A stretch of 64,000 nt of DNA from Lumbricus terrestris (GCA_949752735.1 OX457047.1:37447255-37511254), one strand, 5' to 3'; shown: positions 1 to 11,037, counted from the first letter of the stretch. Notes: generated by a model not told the origin, from the letters alone. Made by a program: numbers and translations.

Positions 1-212
1 CCTAAACACTAAAGACCATATACAGGAGATGTCGGCCAAATGACTAAAAAATGAAAAAAGGTCGTCAGAAATTTTGGCGCCTGCAAACGGAATATTTTCC
101 TGAGATTTTTGGCCAAATGACTAAAAAAAGGTCAGAAATTTTGGCGTCTTGAAGTGGAAAATTTTTCTAGGGAGTTCAGCTTCCCCAAACTGAAATCCTG
201 GCACCGCTACTG
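1..212. mobile_element. Terminal part of a hAT-like DNA element, cut by the window edge
   Basis: The segment ends in GCACCGCTACTG; read from the other strand this is CAGTAGCGGTGCCAGGATT, a CAG...-type end of the kind common in hAT elements. Inside it a block is repeated twice (GGCCAAATGACTAAAAA, then GTCAGAAATTTTGGCG, near 35-85 and 111-146). The other end is off the window, so the target duplication cannot be tested. Confidence 0.45.
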
Positions 213-454
213 ACGGGGAGGAGTTTCAATTTTTCAAAATTTCTGCACGCATACTAATTTTAAGCACCCTTAGATGTCTGATCTTCAGATTGGTTTTGAT
301 GGACCATCGGTTGATGTTTGTGGGAATTAGACATCAACTCAATAGAAGTCACTGCCAGTATTTACAATTTAATAGATCTAAAAAGATCAATGCTGGGTTG
401 AGAACTCATCATGTAATGCATTGTAAGATCAGCTGAGGACATTATTAATTTTAA

Positions 455-515
455 CCCTTTAACGACCAACTCCATATGTTTTCCATGCATTTTAGTTACA
501 CTGGTCGTTAAAGGG
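455..515. mobile_element. Minimal piggyBac-like MITE flanked by TTAA
   Basis: A 61-bp sequence with 14-bp perfect inverted ends (CCCTTTAACGACCA / TGGTCGTTAAAGGG), flanked on both sides by TTAA (451-454 and 516-519). TTAA target duplication and CCC-starting ends are typical of piggyBac. It has no coding capacity. A relative lies at 21696-21771. Confidence 0.6.
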
Positions 516-668
516 TTAATATTGCAATTTATTGTGCCCAGCAATTTGTGCTGCAGTGTTCTCTGATATAACCTATAGTTGGGTAATATTGTCTAATGGG
601 CTTTAGTTGTGTGTATGGTATTTAAAGCAAGCAATTGTAAACGGTGGTTGATTTATTTCTGTCAACAG

Positions 669-815
669 GCTGCTTCATTGTGAACTTCTTGGTAGTTGGA
701 ACGGCGGTTAAATCGTTTGGAATTCTGTACGTGGAGTTTCAGGAGAAGTATGGAACTTCGTCGGGTGCTACGGTTTCAATCGTGGCACTTACGCAAGGCC
801 TGTGCTTAATGCTGG
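669..815 (+). CDS. MCT-like gene 1, exon encoding TM1-TM2
   Basis: Acceptor TCAACAG before 669; donor GTATGG after 815. 147 nt, phase 1 in and out. It encodes GCFIVNFLVVGTAVKSFGIL and on to LCLML. Length and phase are identical to exon 2 of the second transporter. Confidence 0.88.
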
Positions 816-3738
816 GTATGGCTTTTGAAGCTCATTTGTTACAATGTTATAAGGATTCTGCTGAGTGTGTGAAAGTTTTGCGCTAGGTCTAGAACCCACT
901 ATGCAACTCGTAAAAGCGGTGAACTGTGGCTGGGTTTTGGTGCTGATCATCTGAAAGAAGTGATCTGCGTGTACGGAGGGCGAGGACACACTTCATTGAT
1001 CGTGCTTTCTCAGCCACTGATTCTCGTTGCTGGAACAGATCTCCTCTCGCTATTCGAATGGCCGGCTCAGTTGGCTCTTTTACATCTATGCTAAATACAC
1101 TTGTTCTTTAGGGCTTATCTCACCTGTTAGTTGTATGTGAGGTGACCTTGTTAGTACTGTGGTTCGGCGCCATCTAAATTGCCGCTGTAATATACAGCGT
1201 TATTATTACAGGATGCTGGAATTGAGTTACAATGCAACTAGTGAGTTGTTTGTTGGGGGTTCCATGTTATCTTTTTTCAACTTTTGAGTATTATATATGA
1301 CGATCCTGACTGTACAGAGATTTGCTTTGCTGAGAGAGACGTTATGTCATCTGAATTTCAGGACCTGTTGCGAACATGCTGGCCATGAAGTACACAAGTC
1401 GTCGGGTGGTTATGGTCGGTGGCGTTCTCATGTTCCTTGGCTTCATTCTGAGCATGTTTCCAACGCAACTCATCTACATCTACTTCAGCTATGGTGTCTT
1501 GATCGGTGAGTGTGGTTTACGAGTTCCTACGTGTTTGATCTGATGGGTTTCTCGTGCCTTGTGGTTCTGTTAGATGACTTGTTGTAGGCCTGAAAATTGG
1601 ATCGGCCATATTCGGATTATTTGTAATGATTTGAAAGTATATGATCATTACGGATCTGTGTCCAGTGGTCTAGTGGAGTAGTCTAACCATGGGGAAATCT
1701 GCGCCAGTAATGGGTCCTGATAGAGAGGACAGCTGTGGTGAAATAGTTTAAAGGTAAACTAATAGTTTCTTGCATGCTTTTAGATAATACAACAGTCCTC
1801 AGGTTGACGCATCATTTGTTTGAGGTGCAAATGTGACCACTGACCACCCTAGTCCAAGAACCAGACTTCTGCTTCTGATCCTTCAACTTACGTCTTTGCA
1901 TTTTATATTTTACTCGTCATCGTAGTTTATCAGTTCTTTGTTTATTGGCTTTCAGGTGTCGGTGCTTCGTTGGCTTATTCTCCAAGTATCGTCACCGTTG
2001 GGCAGTATTTCACCAGGTATCGTGCTCTTGCCAACGGCCTGTCGGTTGCCGGTAGTGGATTGGGAAATTTTGCCGTTCCACCGCTGATTCGACATCTTGT
2101 TGATCATTACGGATCTGTGTCCAGCGCTCTTCTGATCCTTGGTGCGATCACGCTAAATGTGTGCTTTGCTGGGTCCATCTTGAGACCACCGCCCGCAGGT
2201 GGAGGTCACGGACACTCGCACGGCAGCAAGCCTCCAGCAGAAGGCGACCGGAATGCCATCAAAGGTGCAGAAAGTAAAGATCACGCTTGTTGCTGTGGTG
2301 ATTCTGCACGCAGTTTTATGAAGCTGCTTGACTTGACGCTGTTCAGAAATGCCGTCTTTCTCCTGTACGCCTTCTCAGTGATGCTCATGTTTTCCGGGTA
2401 TCCAACGCTGTATGTTATTTTACCGGATCAGGCGAGGCTCGTGAAGATCGACAAGAAGCATGCCGCGTTTCTGGTCTCAATTCTTGGCATCACGGATCTT
2501 ATCGGTCGCGTTTTGTTTGGCTTTCTTGCGGATCTCAACATCATTCAGAAGCGTTACATATTCATGGGCTGCACGGCGATGTCTGGAATTGCCATTTGCA
2601 TCATGCCGTGGATGACGGGCTTCGTAGAGTTTGCGGTTCTCGGCGGAATAACCGGACTGTTTGCTGGCGGATTCTTTGCGCTTATTGCCGTCATGTTAGC
2701 GGAGAAGCTCGGGGTTCACCGTCTGCACAGCGCTTTTGGATTGGTTGCAATGTTTATGGGATTGTCATTCCTGTTTGGCGCACCAATTAGCGGTAAGATC
2801 AACGTTTCCAGCTAGAATTCTTAGCGGTATCTACGTTTAATTCTTGGTTGGATGTGTGTATCTCAGATAAAATCTCTTTTTTTTAAATCAAATAGTGGCA
2901 CGCAATAAAATTGAAAATGCATTCACACAGGATACCCTGTCAAAGAATCTTACGGCTCTGTGAGGTAACTAAAGTAGCAGCACACTCTCGTGAGTTACTT
3001 ATGTAGTCCTAAGTAAACATCGTTCACAAAGAGCAAAAAGATAGATCTTGACTACCGGTAAATCTTAACTAAAGAATCAGCAACATGCATTATAGGTTAA
3101 GATTCAATTCAGTAAATTGCAGTTATACAAAATTAAGTGTAAATATTAAAATCTCATTTATATGTGGTGGATGGGGTAGATTTGAACTCTTATACAGCAC
3201 ATTTTAAGGACATCATAAGACACTTGTAACATTGCAGATGCAATCACAGTTAGAGCTGCTTTGTGTTATTTTGTTATTTTTTGGTAACATATCTGACTGT
3301 GAGCTAGAGTTATATATAAAGATTGGTTATAGATCCTTTTGAATATTCAGAACAGATTTTTCTGCAATGGGTTCACAAGTTTGTTTTAAATTGTAACTTT
3401 AGGAAATGTTCTCTGACGAGTTTGTTTTAAAATGTAACTTTAGGAAGTGTTCTCTGCTCTTTTTGATAGCAGTTTGCTGTAAGCTCATCAATCCATCATT
3501 CTTTGGTATTCTTCAAACTGATTTATGATTGGAGGTTAGTCGTGTGCCTTGATATTTCTGACGGAATGTATGTTCTTACTGTTTAGGTTTACTGAAGGAT
3601 TACACGGGCGAATGGAAATCGTCGTTTCTGTTCTGTGGATTTATGATGTTGTGCGGGTCAGGACTTCTACTTCTCGATCCTATCGCTGTTAAGCATGAAC
3701 TGAAGAAGCTTGATGTCAAAGCGAACGACGCAAGTTAA
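669..3738 (+). CDS. SLC16-family monocarboxylate transporter-like gene 1 (5' end outside window; exons 669-815, 1362-1505, 1956-2792, 3587-3738)
   Basis: A 12-TM major facilitator protein of the SLC16 (MCT) family, expected to move small carboxylates or similar solutes across a membrane. The exons encode TM1 to TM12 and the C-terminus. Family marks: KSFGILYVEFQEKYG after TM1; the TM3-4 block GGVLMFLGFILSMFPTQLIY; RALANGLSVAGSGLG in TM5; and in TM8 a DLIGR motif matching the Asp/Arg pair that takes part in proton-coupled transport in MCT1. All junctions are phase 1. The loop between TM6 and TM7 is His- and Cys-rich (HGHSHG near 2208-2225, CCCGD near 2287-2301), unlike the paralogue. The exon with the start codon and the DRGWAWV-type motif is not in the window, so the gene is partial here. 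The paralogue lies 7 kb downstream on the same strand. Substrate cannot be told from sequence. Confidence 0.9.
816..1361 (+). other. Intron of MCT-like gene 1
   Basis: 546 bp between GTATGG and TTTCAG. I see no repeat family or gene in it. Confidence 0.8.
1362..1505 (+). CDS. MCT-like gene 1, exon encoding TM3-TM4
   Basis: Acceptor TGAATTTCAG, donor GTGAGT. 144 nt, phase 1 in and out. It encodes GPVANMLAMKYTSRRVVMVG and on through the TM3 and TM4 starts. Same length as its partner at 18045-18188. Confidence 0.9.
1642..1853 (+). repeat. Intronic echo of the downstream exon
   Basis: TGATCATTACGGATCTGTGT plus CCAG at 1642-1665 is repeated exactly inside the next exon (2101-2124). The next exon bases, CTTCTGATCCTT, appear again in the intron near 1842-1853. 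The two intronic pieces are separated by about 175 bp containing tRNA-like bases (TGGTCTAGTGG). This looks like a short duplicate of coding sequence later split by an insertion. Confidence 0.55.
1956..2792 (+). CDS. MCT-like gene 1, large exon encoding TM4-TM11 and the His-rich loop
   Basis: Acceptor GGCTTTCAG, donor GTAAGA. 837 nt (279 codons), phase 1. It contains the TM5 motif, the TM6-7 cytosolic loop with HGHSHG and CCCGD, TM8 with DLIGR, and TM9-TM11. An ATG-started reading frame runs through the exon and stops in the intron just after the donor. Confidence 0.92.
3378..3457. repeat. 41-bp tandem duplication in the last intron of MCT-like gene 1
   Basis: Two copies of AGTTTGTTTTAAAnTGTAAC... 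with few differences, head to tail. Confidence 0.7.
3587..3738 (+). CDS. MCT-like gene 1, last coding exon (TM12 and C-terminus)
   Basis: Acceptor CTGTTTAG; begins GLLKDYTGEW, continues through a hydrophobic segment (FLFCGFMMLCGSGLLLLD) and ends at TAA 3736-3738. No clear AATAAA lies within the next few hundred bases, so the 3' UTR end is not placed. Confidence 0.9.
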
Positions 3739-4070
3739 TTTTCATGACCAGTAATACTGATATACTACGAAGGTCGGTTATTTTTGCTTGTGTACGGTAT
3801 CTTTATGCAGGTATCTCAATTGTAGCGCATGTGAAAAAGGTACCTTGTTGACGATCTGCATCAGAGTTCCCTTACAATATGGAGATCTAAGGTGTACAGC
3901 TTTTAAGCAAATTGTTTCATGTTATTTAGTTTTTGGTATGTTGATGATTTTGGTGAAATATGCCAAGTTTTCGTTTGTTTTACAACAATTGAAATTGTTG
4001 TTCTTTGTCTCTGAGTTTTGTCTTGCGCTGCCAAACAGCGCAGGTTATCATGAAGCTGTTAATGTGAGAT

Positions 4071-4135
4071 AATTAATTACAGACTGACTGTAAATTTTGT
4101 GAGGCAATTAATTACAGACTAACTGTAAATTTTAG
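4071..4135. repeat. 35-bp tandem duplication
   Basis: Two copies beginning AATTAATTACAGACT follow each other directly. Confidence 0.7.
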
Positions 4136-5874
4136 AAACCAGTTGGTACTGTTGAGCCTTGTTCTACGTGATATTTCAGACAACGCTTTAATTGTTCATT
4201 TATATTGACGTCACAATTCCACTTGAGCTTGGAACATTGCAAACATCTTTTTGTGAATTATTTAATTGTTTCTGCACTGACTTCCTGAATGTCAGCTTGC
4301 AATAGTTTATATGATATTCACCCTTTACCCGTTCATTTTTCCAATTAAGCTCGTGTTTTCAGCGGATATTCTCGGGGCAAACAGGTAAAGGGGTAAATTG
4401 TTGGCAGCTTTGTTGCTCTAATAGGAGACATTTCTTTGTTTAATTTAAGAATTTTGCTAATCCATTAGTCTACAGAATGGTTGCAAATTTTAACGATTAA
4501 TTAATTGATTATTCATTAAAAAGTTTATTCGATTGATTTTTTTATAGTATTTAAAAAAACTTATTTCATAATGTTGAGCGGCCCATTTCTGGCGTAAACA
4601 AGCGTAAACAAAGTGAACACTGATGATGTGACACTGTTGGGTGGTATATTAAGCGATGTTTTTGCATTTGAAGTAAAGTAATGGCTGATGGTAAAAATCC
4701 AAAATGGCGACAAAATTAATTGTGTTCATTATCATTGTCGATGTTTTATTTTGTACAAAGAATGTAGTAACTATACTCAGTGACTACATTCTCAACAGTT
4801 TTTAATGCTTTACAAAATGCAGGCCAAATTAATTTAATTTTAATCTATCAATCGCATTTAAATATTGGAGATTGGTGAAAAATAAAATAAAAGAATTAAA
4901 AATAAAAAATTATTTTGATCAGTTCCTAGTGTATATAGGAAACCTGAATACCCTTCATGATGAGTATGGGTATTAATTTCACAGCTAATGGCAAGTTCAC
5001 CTGCTTGTAACAACTCTGCGTCTATTAGTGATTTGTAGTCTAGTTCCAGGTTAGAATTAGTTAAGGTACAGGACTGTATTTCATTGACGTTTGATACTGT
5101 TGGCGGCTGTGAACAAATGGCGATTGACTGTTGTATGTACAATTGTACAGTGCATAATACATATGACTTTTTCTAGTATACATTGAATTGACGGGTAGTT
5201 TGGTACTCGCTGAGAAATAGCTTGGGTACTTGGACTGTTTTTGAGATTTTATGACTTGTTTGAAGCTTTCTGTTATTTGTTAAAAAACTTTTTGATTCAG
5301 CAAAGATGTCTATAAAGTTCTAGCTTTTATAGTTGTGAAATATGATTTGAGTTGCGGTTCATAATGTTTTCATATTGTTTTTTTATGATGATACATGGAT
5401 CAAGGTATATATACAAATTCATACATTTGTTTTTAATATAAATGAGGCCGCAACACGTTTACAGGTAGATAACAGGTTGCTATTTTTTGCATCTGTATTC
5501 CTGATTGTAAAAGTCAGTGATTTGTCGGATTTTAAAGTTTCACAGACATTTTCTGTGATAACCGTATTCAGACGTTTCAAGAATTTGGAATCAGTGTGAA
5601 TATGATTCTTTCTCTTTTTCTATTGAGTTTAAATTGGCAATTGTGTTACCATCTTAAACTATTGTAGCATTTTTTAGGTCATGTTGTTCATGCTGCTGAA
5701 GATGGGGACAACAGGTGGGCCATGCGTGCCACAATGTTCAGACCTCTAGCCTAGGTTTGTTTGACCTAAGACTGCTTGTAAGTGAGTCGTGCAGAAGGAT
5801 CTGTACTGCTTCTTGTACAGAACAGCCTGGTATTGCACCAAAAGTGACCAAAACCAAAACACACTTTCTTTTCT

Positions 5875-6200
5875 GTAATTGAGCGCCTGCAAATGCACTG
5901 CGCTCTACATGTACAAGTTATGCAGTGATCTTAATTAACATCCAACTTAACTACGAACTGAACATGCAGCCTACAATACACGGCGCTAATAGCAGCCTAC
6001 AAAGCATATCCGCCCAACGGGGGTCTCAAACTTGTTACCTCTTGCTCTCTGCACCAGCGTGTTGTCAATTATTCTACCGGGCCCCCATTTGATCTACAGG
6101 GCTTTAATATCATACCTGTTAGCTGCTTTGTAAGACACCTTTGTAACGACTTGGCTGTGTTACAGCACCATATAAATTGTTGTAATTATTATTATTATTA
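5875..6200 (-). mobile_element. tRNA-related SINE-like repeat, family C
   Basis: Shares a long similar stretch with 29630-29835: GTACAAGTTATGCA, then TTAATTAACATC, then a block around CGCTAATAGCAG, ending in a tRNA-like head on the minus strand (GGTAACAAGTTTGAGACCCC). Two dispersed copies with the same order support a repeat family. Confidence 0.55.
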
Positions 6201-6504
6201 TTATCATATGAGTTTACCGTAAAAATGTTATTGCGGATTAACGAATCAACGAATCGTAAAACAGTGAATCTTGAGAAATCATTCACCTTTCAAATTCTGG
6301 GGTTACAGCAACACTGTTGGGCAAAGCACAAGAGAATTGTTATCGAATACTGTAGGCTTTTGGATCTCCAGCCTGCTAATTTAGGAGTGTTTGTTGTCCG
6401 GCTGCCTGATGTAAAAGTTTTGAAATGGTCAGTTTTAAGTGAATAAGCTGGGATTGAAACTTGCATGTTGATGCAACTGATATTATTTTTCATTCATTTA
6501 TTAA

Positions 6505-6575
6505 TATGATAATTTGTATAGCACCTCTTCAAGCGGACTACTCAGACGCGCTCCCAACCCCAGTATGGTAAAAAG
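6505..6575 (-). mobile_element. LINE/SINE 3' tail fragment
   Basis: TAGCACCTCTTCAAGCGG and GCGCTCCCAACC are the minus-strand form of the recurrent tail that ends GGGAGCGCCTCTGAGTAG ... GGGGCGCTATATAAAT. Confidence 0.55.
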
Positions 6576-8337
6576 CATAAAACTGTCTTTGTTGTGACTG
6601 ATTGTCGTTTTAGTATTTTTACTAAATAAATCATAGTTTTTTTAGACTGTTAATACTTGTCCAAACAGCATTTCAAAGCACGTTGTTACTGTGTCAAAAC
6701 TATGTTTGAATATATTATTACAGGTATTGTGCTTTTTATCTCTGCTAGAATGGATGTTTTTGTAGAATTACCTTTTACTGTCTATGCTGGTATAGACGTT
6801 TTGCGCTGTAATATCATACAATTCATACGAAATGATGAGATTTACTAACAGAAGTTAGGGTTACCTCTTTGAGAGTCGTGCCAAATAGCATCTAGTTTAA
6901 AACTGGCGTGTGCAGACTGATGCTGTATACAGTAATTTATCAGGGTAATAAATGTTATTAAACATTTAAAATTAGTGTTCTAGCAGAATTTATTGCTTTA
7001 CCTGTTTGCATTTAAACTCCTTGTAAACATGTTGTGAACCTTTCTATAGCTCAGGAATTGCAGAAAAAGATGTTACTAAATCTTGAGTTAAAAATGGAAT
7101 TACTAGAATACTTACTAACAGCATTTTTGCATTTAACGAGTTTGCTATTCTTAGCACGTAAATTTGGGTCAAGTATGCATATAATGAGTTACTCTTCAAA
7201 AAATGAAATACTTGTATCTAGCATTAAATACTGGGTCAAAATTATGTCAAAATTCTGCTATGTTGCTTTTTGCAGAATTAGTTTGTCATTCTGGACTGGC
7301 TGAATGTTTCCTATAGCAAATGCTTGAAATACTTTTAAAATTTACCCTTGCATGCAGTTTCTGAATGGGTTATCTCTTGCAGAAGATATTGAAATTTACC
7401 TGGCTTTCATATGAGGTATTTGACATATATATATATATGACTGTCATACGAGGAAGTATAGGCAATTTGTGCATCTGTTATACGATGCAAGATTAAATTT
7501 ATATGACTGCCATGTGAGCTGATATGAAAATTTATGCATCTGGCATATGAGGTAATTATGAAATTTTCATGGCTGTCGTATGACATGATGGTTAGGACTG
7601 GCATCTTTGTTGTGTCTTGGCACAAGGCTTGAGTTTAGTTTTGTTCGTTTTAGATCAATTTACAATGGACTCCTGTACCTTTTAAATAAAATATTTTACT
7701 TAAATATAATTTTTTTAGGAGTATTTGATTATGAACTGTTGTGCATATTTTGTGTCCATTGCGCTTTTTTCGGTTAAATATAAATTGATTCGAGCAAAGA
7801 AAAACAGTTGCTTTTTATTCGTTGAATACAGACTTCTTAAATTTTGGTTTTGGAATCTGGTGTTTACACTACTGATCTTATTGTAATTTATCGACTTTAT
7901 CGAATTCATAGACAGGTATTTTGAGTATACATGTATCTATTCTTGTGCTTTTGTGAATGTTTGTAACCATATCATGTTGTTTTTTGGCGTAACACGATCG
8001 AATAGTTCTCGCATCGGTAATTGTGGTCCTTCTGAAGGTCAATGTAAATTCGCAAATTAACATTTGGATGATACGTGTATTTGATAGTGAACAGATATGT
8101 CCTAATATAATGAGCGTTTGTGTTGTTTTCATGACAGTTTTGAATGCAGTCTGCATTCGAAACTGTATCAAAGGGGTATGAATTCTGTTGAACGCTTCAT
8201 TTGCCTGTGTTTTGTGTTTGAAACAAGAATTTGAGCTAACGCTTTTTATCCAGTGGATTTTCCTCGCTCTTGCGAGAATCATATTTAAGTTTTAAGTTGC
8301 CAGTCTGTGTAACATGGCTTACACGTGAGTGGCTAAT

Positions 8338-8560
8338 AGGCACGATGGTGTAGTGGGTATGTTCGTTATCTTGCAGCCAGAGGATTGCAGGTTCGAATCC
8401 TCCTCAAGTCGCCGTGTAAGGACCTTGGGAAAGTCCTTCACTCGCAATTGCTCAGCGCTTCGACGTGAAACTCCGATGCAGTGTCCGCGCTGCAGTCGGG
8501 AGCGCCTCTGAGTGGAGAGCTTGAATGGGCGCTATAACAAGTGCACATACAAACAAGGCT
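8338..8560 (+). mobile_element. tRNA-derived SINE, family A
   Basis: tRNA-like head with an A-box-like TGGTGTAGTGGGT (8346-8358) and a perfect B box GGTTCGAATCC (8390-8400). A conserved body follows (CTTCACTCGCAATTGCTCAG), then the tail GTCGGGAGCGCCTCTGAGT ... GGGCGCTATAACAAGTGCAC. Further copies are at 14628, 41633 (+) and 20185, 35890, 47392 (-). Confidence 0.85.
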
Positions 8561-8575
8561 ATTGGTCATTTTGTA

Positions 8576-8736
8576 AGGGGTCATTGCATAATTACGTAAC
8601 GCTCGAGGGTGGGTGGGGTCATTGAAAACGTTACGACACGTTAAATGGGTGGTCAAGGGCAACGTTACGAAGCGTTACAGGGTGGGTGGGTCAAAAACGG
8701 TCATTTTCGGCGTTACGTAATTATGCAATGACCCCT
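8576..8736. mobile_element. MITE with 27-bp perfect terminal inverted repeats
   Basis: 161 bp. Positions 8576-8602 (AGGGGTCATTGCATAATTAC...) are the exact reverse complement of 8710-8736. The interior repeats ACGTTACG-type motifs on both arms, so it would fold into a hairpin. No unambiguous target duplication. It sits directly after the SINE tail. Confidence 0.75.
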
Positions 8737-9633
8737 AACCTCTCTGTTTTTAGATCTCCCATCTCAGCAATCAGTCACTTGAAATTTGTATAATAGCACC
8801 TGGGCCTGTCAAGTTTCCTGCTCAGAAGCGCTCTAGTTTGAGCCAGGTGAGCGGAAGAAATAAGTTTTTTAAGAAGCCGATAAATTATGACGGTGAGAGA
8901 CAGCTGATAGTTTTTATTCAATATTGTATTAAGCCATGGCATGTATCGACGTTCTTTCGACCATCTTGGATTTGTCGTCTGCAGAAATTTCCAGTCTCTC
9001 TCAGTCACTTATATGGGCGGATGCAAATGCGTGGGTCGTCTCCCCACCACACCCATTGAGGGGGACCGTCTCCCCTCCCCCCATGCTTCCGCCCATGGTC
9101 AATTTCTAGGTTTCATCAGCACGCTTGAGCGGGCAGAATAATAACCTAGATCTAACCAGCTCTGCGGACACAGTAGGCCTAGTATTGAACTGCATGAGGT
9201 AGACTATTTTTGACTAGAAATCTCGTTAATTTCTCAAGGAAGTAGGTGAGCAGACCTTTGCTTCACCAGAGACTAGGCCAGACACTGTTTCTAGCCAGGG
9301 CAGTCATAGAAGTAGTAGTATATTCGTTTCATTTCAAAGTAAGACAATCATGGTGTCAGAACGCACCAAGTTACAGGTCAGAGATGTAAAATAAAACACA
9401 GAAGTAATAATAAAGCTAATAGTGATAATAATGAAATAAAGTTGCGGCATCCGTCCGTTACGTTGTTGATGTTAGATTAGACAGTTGATGTTGAATTACT
9501 GTCATTGAATAATCAGAACAAGGGTCATTTATGCCCCAAGCAAATTCTCGTCATGGTAAAATTCTACTGACTTTTTGGCATGGCAAAGGTCTTTTAACCA
9601 GAGCATAATTTATTATATATATATATATATGCT

Positions 9634-9811
9634 CAGGGTTTAAAGTGGGTGGGAACGGCGTTCCCACTGCTCTCAAAATTCTTGGCTTGCGTTCCCACTG
9701 CTCATCATGAGGGAAATCTAAAACTCATGCATTTCAATAAAATTCTTCATCAGCGTTCCCACTGCTCATATTTAACGTTCCCACTGCTCACTCAAACCAC
9801 TTTAACCACTG
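9634..9811. mobile_element. hAT-like MITE with exact 8-bp target duplication
   Basis: 178 bp. Ends CAGGGTTTAAAGTGG and CCACTTTAACCACTG; TATATGCT is duplicated at 9626-9633 and 9812-9819. The inside holds four copies of CGTTCCCACTGCTC. 8-bp duplications and CAG-type ends are the hAT signature. Confidence 0.85.
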
Positions 9812-10617
9812 TATATGCTGTCCTCGCTTGTCCTGCTGTATCTCCGCTACTGACATCGACACGGATAAACAATCGTGGTTCGTAGCGTTCGTTTTGCAGA
9901 CGAGTCGACTACGAGGATGATGCAAAACATCATTCAGACCTCAGTATAACACTTAAACGCTTGGATGTGGCCTTTAGCTTGGAAAGCTTTAGGCAATGTA
10001 GCAGAGCTCGATAGTACATTGTTTACTTTAAAGATGCGAAGCGGGGTCGCACATTGTTTATATCAAACGGGGTCGTGCTAAAGATGTAATAGACTACTTC
10101 TAGGTCCAGACTTCTTCTTCTTCTTCAGTGTTGTGTTGACCTTCGGTTGCGTGTGTGTGTTTGAGTTGTTAAAGACAAAACAAGACCTTCGCCAATTAAC
10201 CCGGAACACGTAAGTAGTTGTTAATTGACCGGGAAAAGGACCGGCCAACTACGTTGTTAAGCTTTACTTAGTCATACTACAAATTAACGTCCTCAGTAGG
10301 TCTACGAGACCGATGCCAAGTTTGACTGCCATAAATATTTAATTGAGACTATAATTTGTGGTGACATCAAATAAAAAAACTTTTCTATCTGTGACTATCC
10401 AGCCCGGACCCTTGCAAGTCGCCGGGACCATTGTCCATGGTCCACGGACATTTCCCCTCTGTTCCTTCTTGGCAGCCATGCTCATCATTTAATAATATTA
10501 TTATTATGAAAGTTTCTAAACAGTAGCACAGTATAGATAACAAATACTGACAGTAGCCTGTATGCTATCGAACGAATTAACGCACACGGCTTGTCAAGAT
10601 TTTTACTAGATTAGAAC

Positions 10618-10767
10618 CAGGGCTTAAAGTGTGGCTGGACGGTCATGGACGGCGTCCATGCACGTATTTTCAAATCTGAACGCCGTTCTGCCACTTATTT
10701 TGCCAGCACATTATACTGGAAAGCTAAGGAGCGTCCAGGCACTTCTTATTTTATGCTTTAAGCGCTG
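10618..10767. mobile_element. hAT-like MITE just upstream of transporter gene 2
   Basis: 150 bp. Ends CAGGGCTTAAAGTG and GCTTTAAGCGCTG; ATTAGAAC is duplicated exactly at 10610-10617 and 10768-10775. It lies 81 bases before the chosen start codon of the second transporter, so it falls in its 5' UTR or proximal promoter. Confidence 0.85.
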
Positions 10768-10856
10768 ATTAGAACTGATTAGTGGATAGAAATGAAATGG
10801 GTTTTGCATGCATTTACTGTCTGGTACTTCAACCGCATGCAGGTCATTTCACTCAG

Positions 10857-11037
10857 ATGCCTCTGATCGAAAGTCATGAAATGGAGACTGCTGAATTTGG
10901 AAGTCAGCACACTACCACAGATGGAGAAGTGGATATGGCAGAACGAAATTCCATGAACGAAGAGGAAACTGCTGTGAACGAAGGAAATGAAAGCAGTATT
11001 CCTTTTGATCGAGGATGGGCCTGGGTTATAGTTCTAG
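10857..11037 (+). CDS. MCT-like gene 2, exon 1 (start, acidic N-terminus, start of TM1)
   Basis: ATG at 10857; ends IPFDRGWAWVIVL plus one base before donor GTATTT at 11038. The N-terminus is rich in Glu, Asn and Thr. A possible acceptor AG at 10841-10842 means the transcript could have an upstream non-coding exon. Confidence 0.82.

Larger units (their letters stand above)
3739..8337. other. Spacer between the two transporters, left part
   Basis: AT-rich non-coding DNA. It contains the short tandem duplication at 4071-4135, a SINE-like repeat near 5875-6200 and a LINE-type tail near 6500-6575. A degenerate TATGACTG/CATATGAG repeat lies near 7425-7600. The open frames here are short and match no family I know. 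Confidence 0.6.

Noticed and set aside
3788..4072. 94-residue open frame after transporter 1
   Set aside because: No family similarity, lies in the probable 3' UTR/spacer, and overlaps AT-rich DNA; no splice or start context to support it.
8346..8410. tRNA gene
   Set aside because: Good A and B boxes, but followed by a SINE body and tail, with several matching copies in the window; the acceptor stem is not paired.
10782..10856. Upstream ATG that would lengthen transporter 2 by 25 residues
   Set aside because: The added residues look unlike MCT N-termini and an AG that could be a splice acceptor lies between; ATG 10857 fits better.
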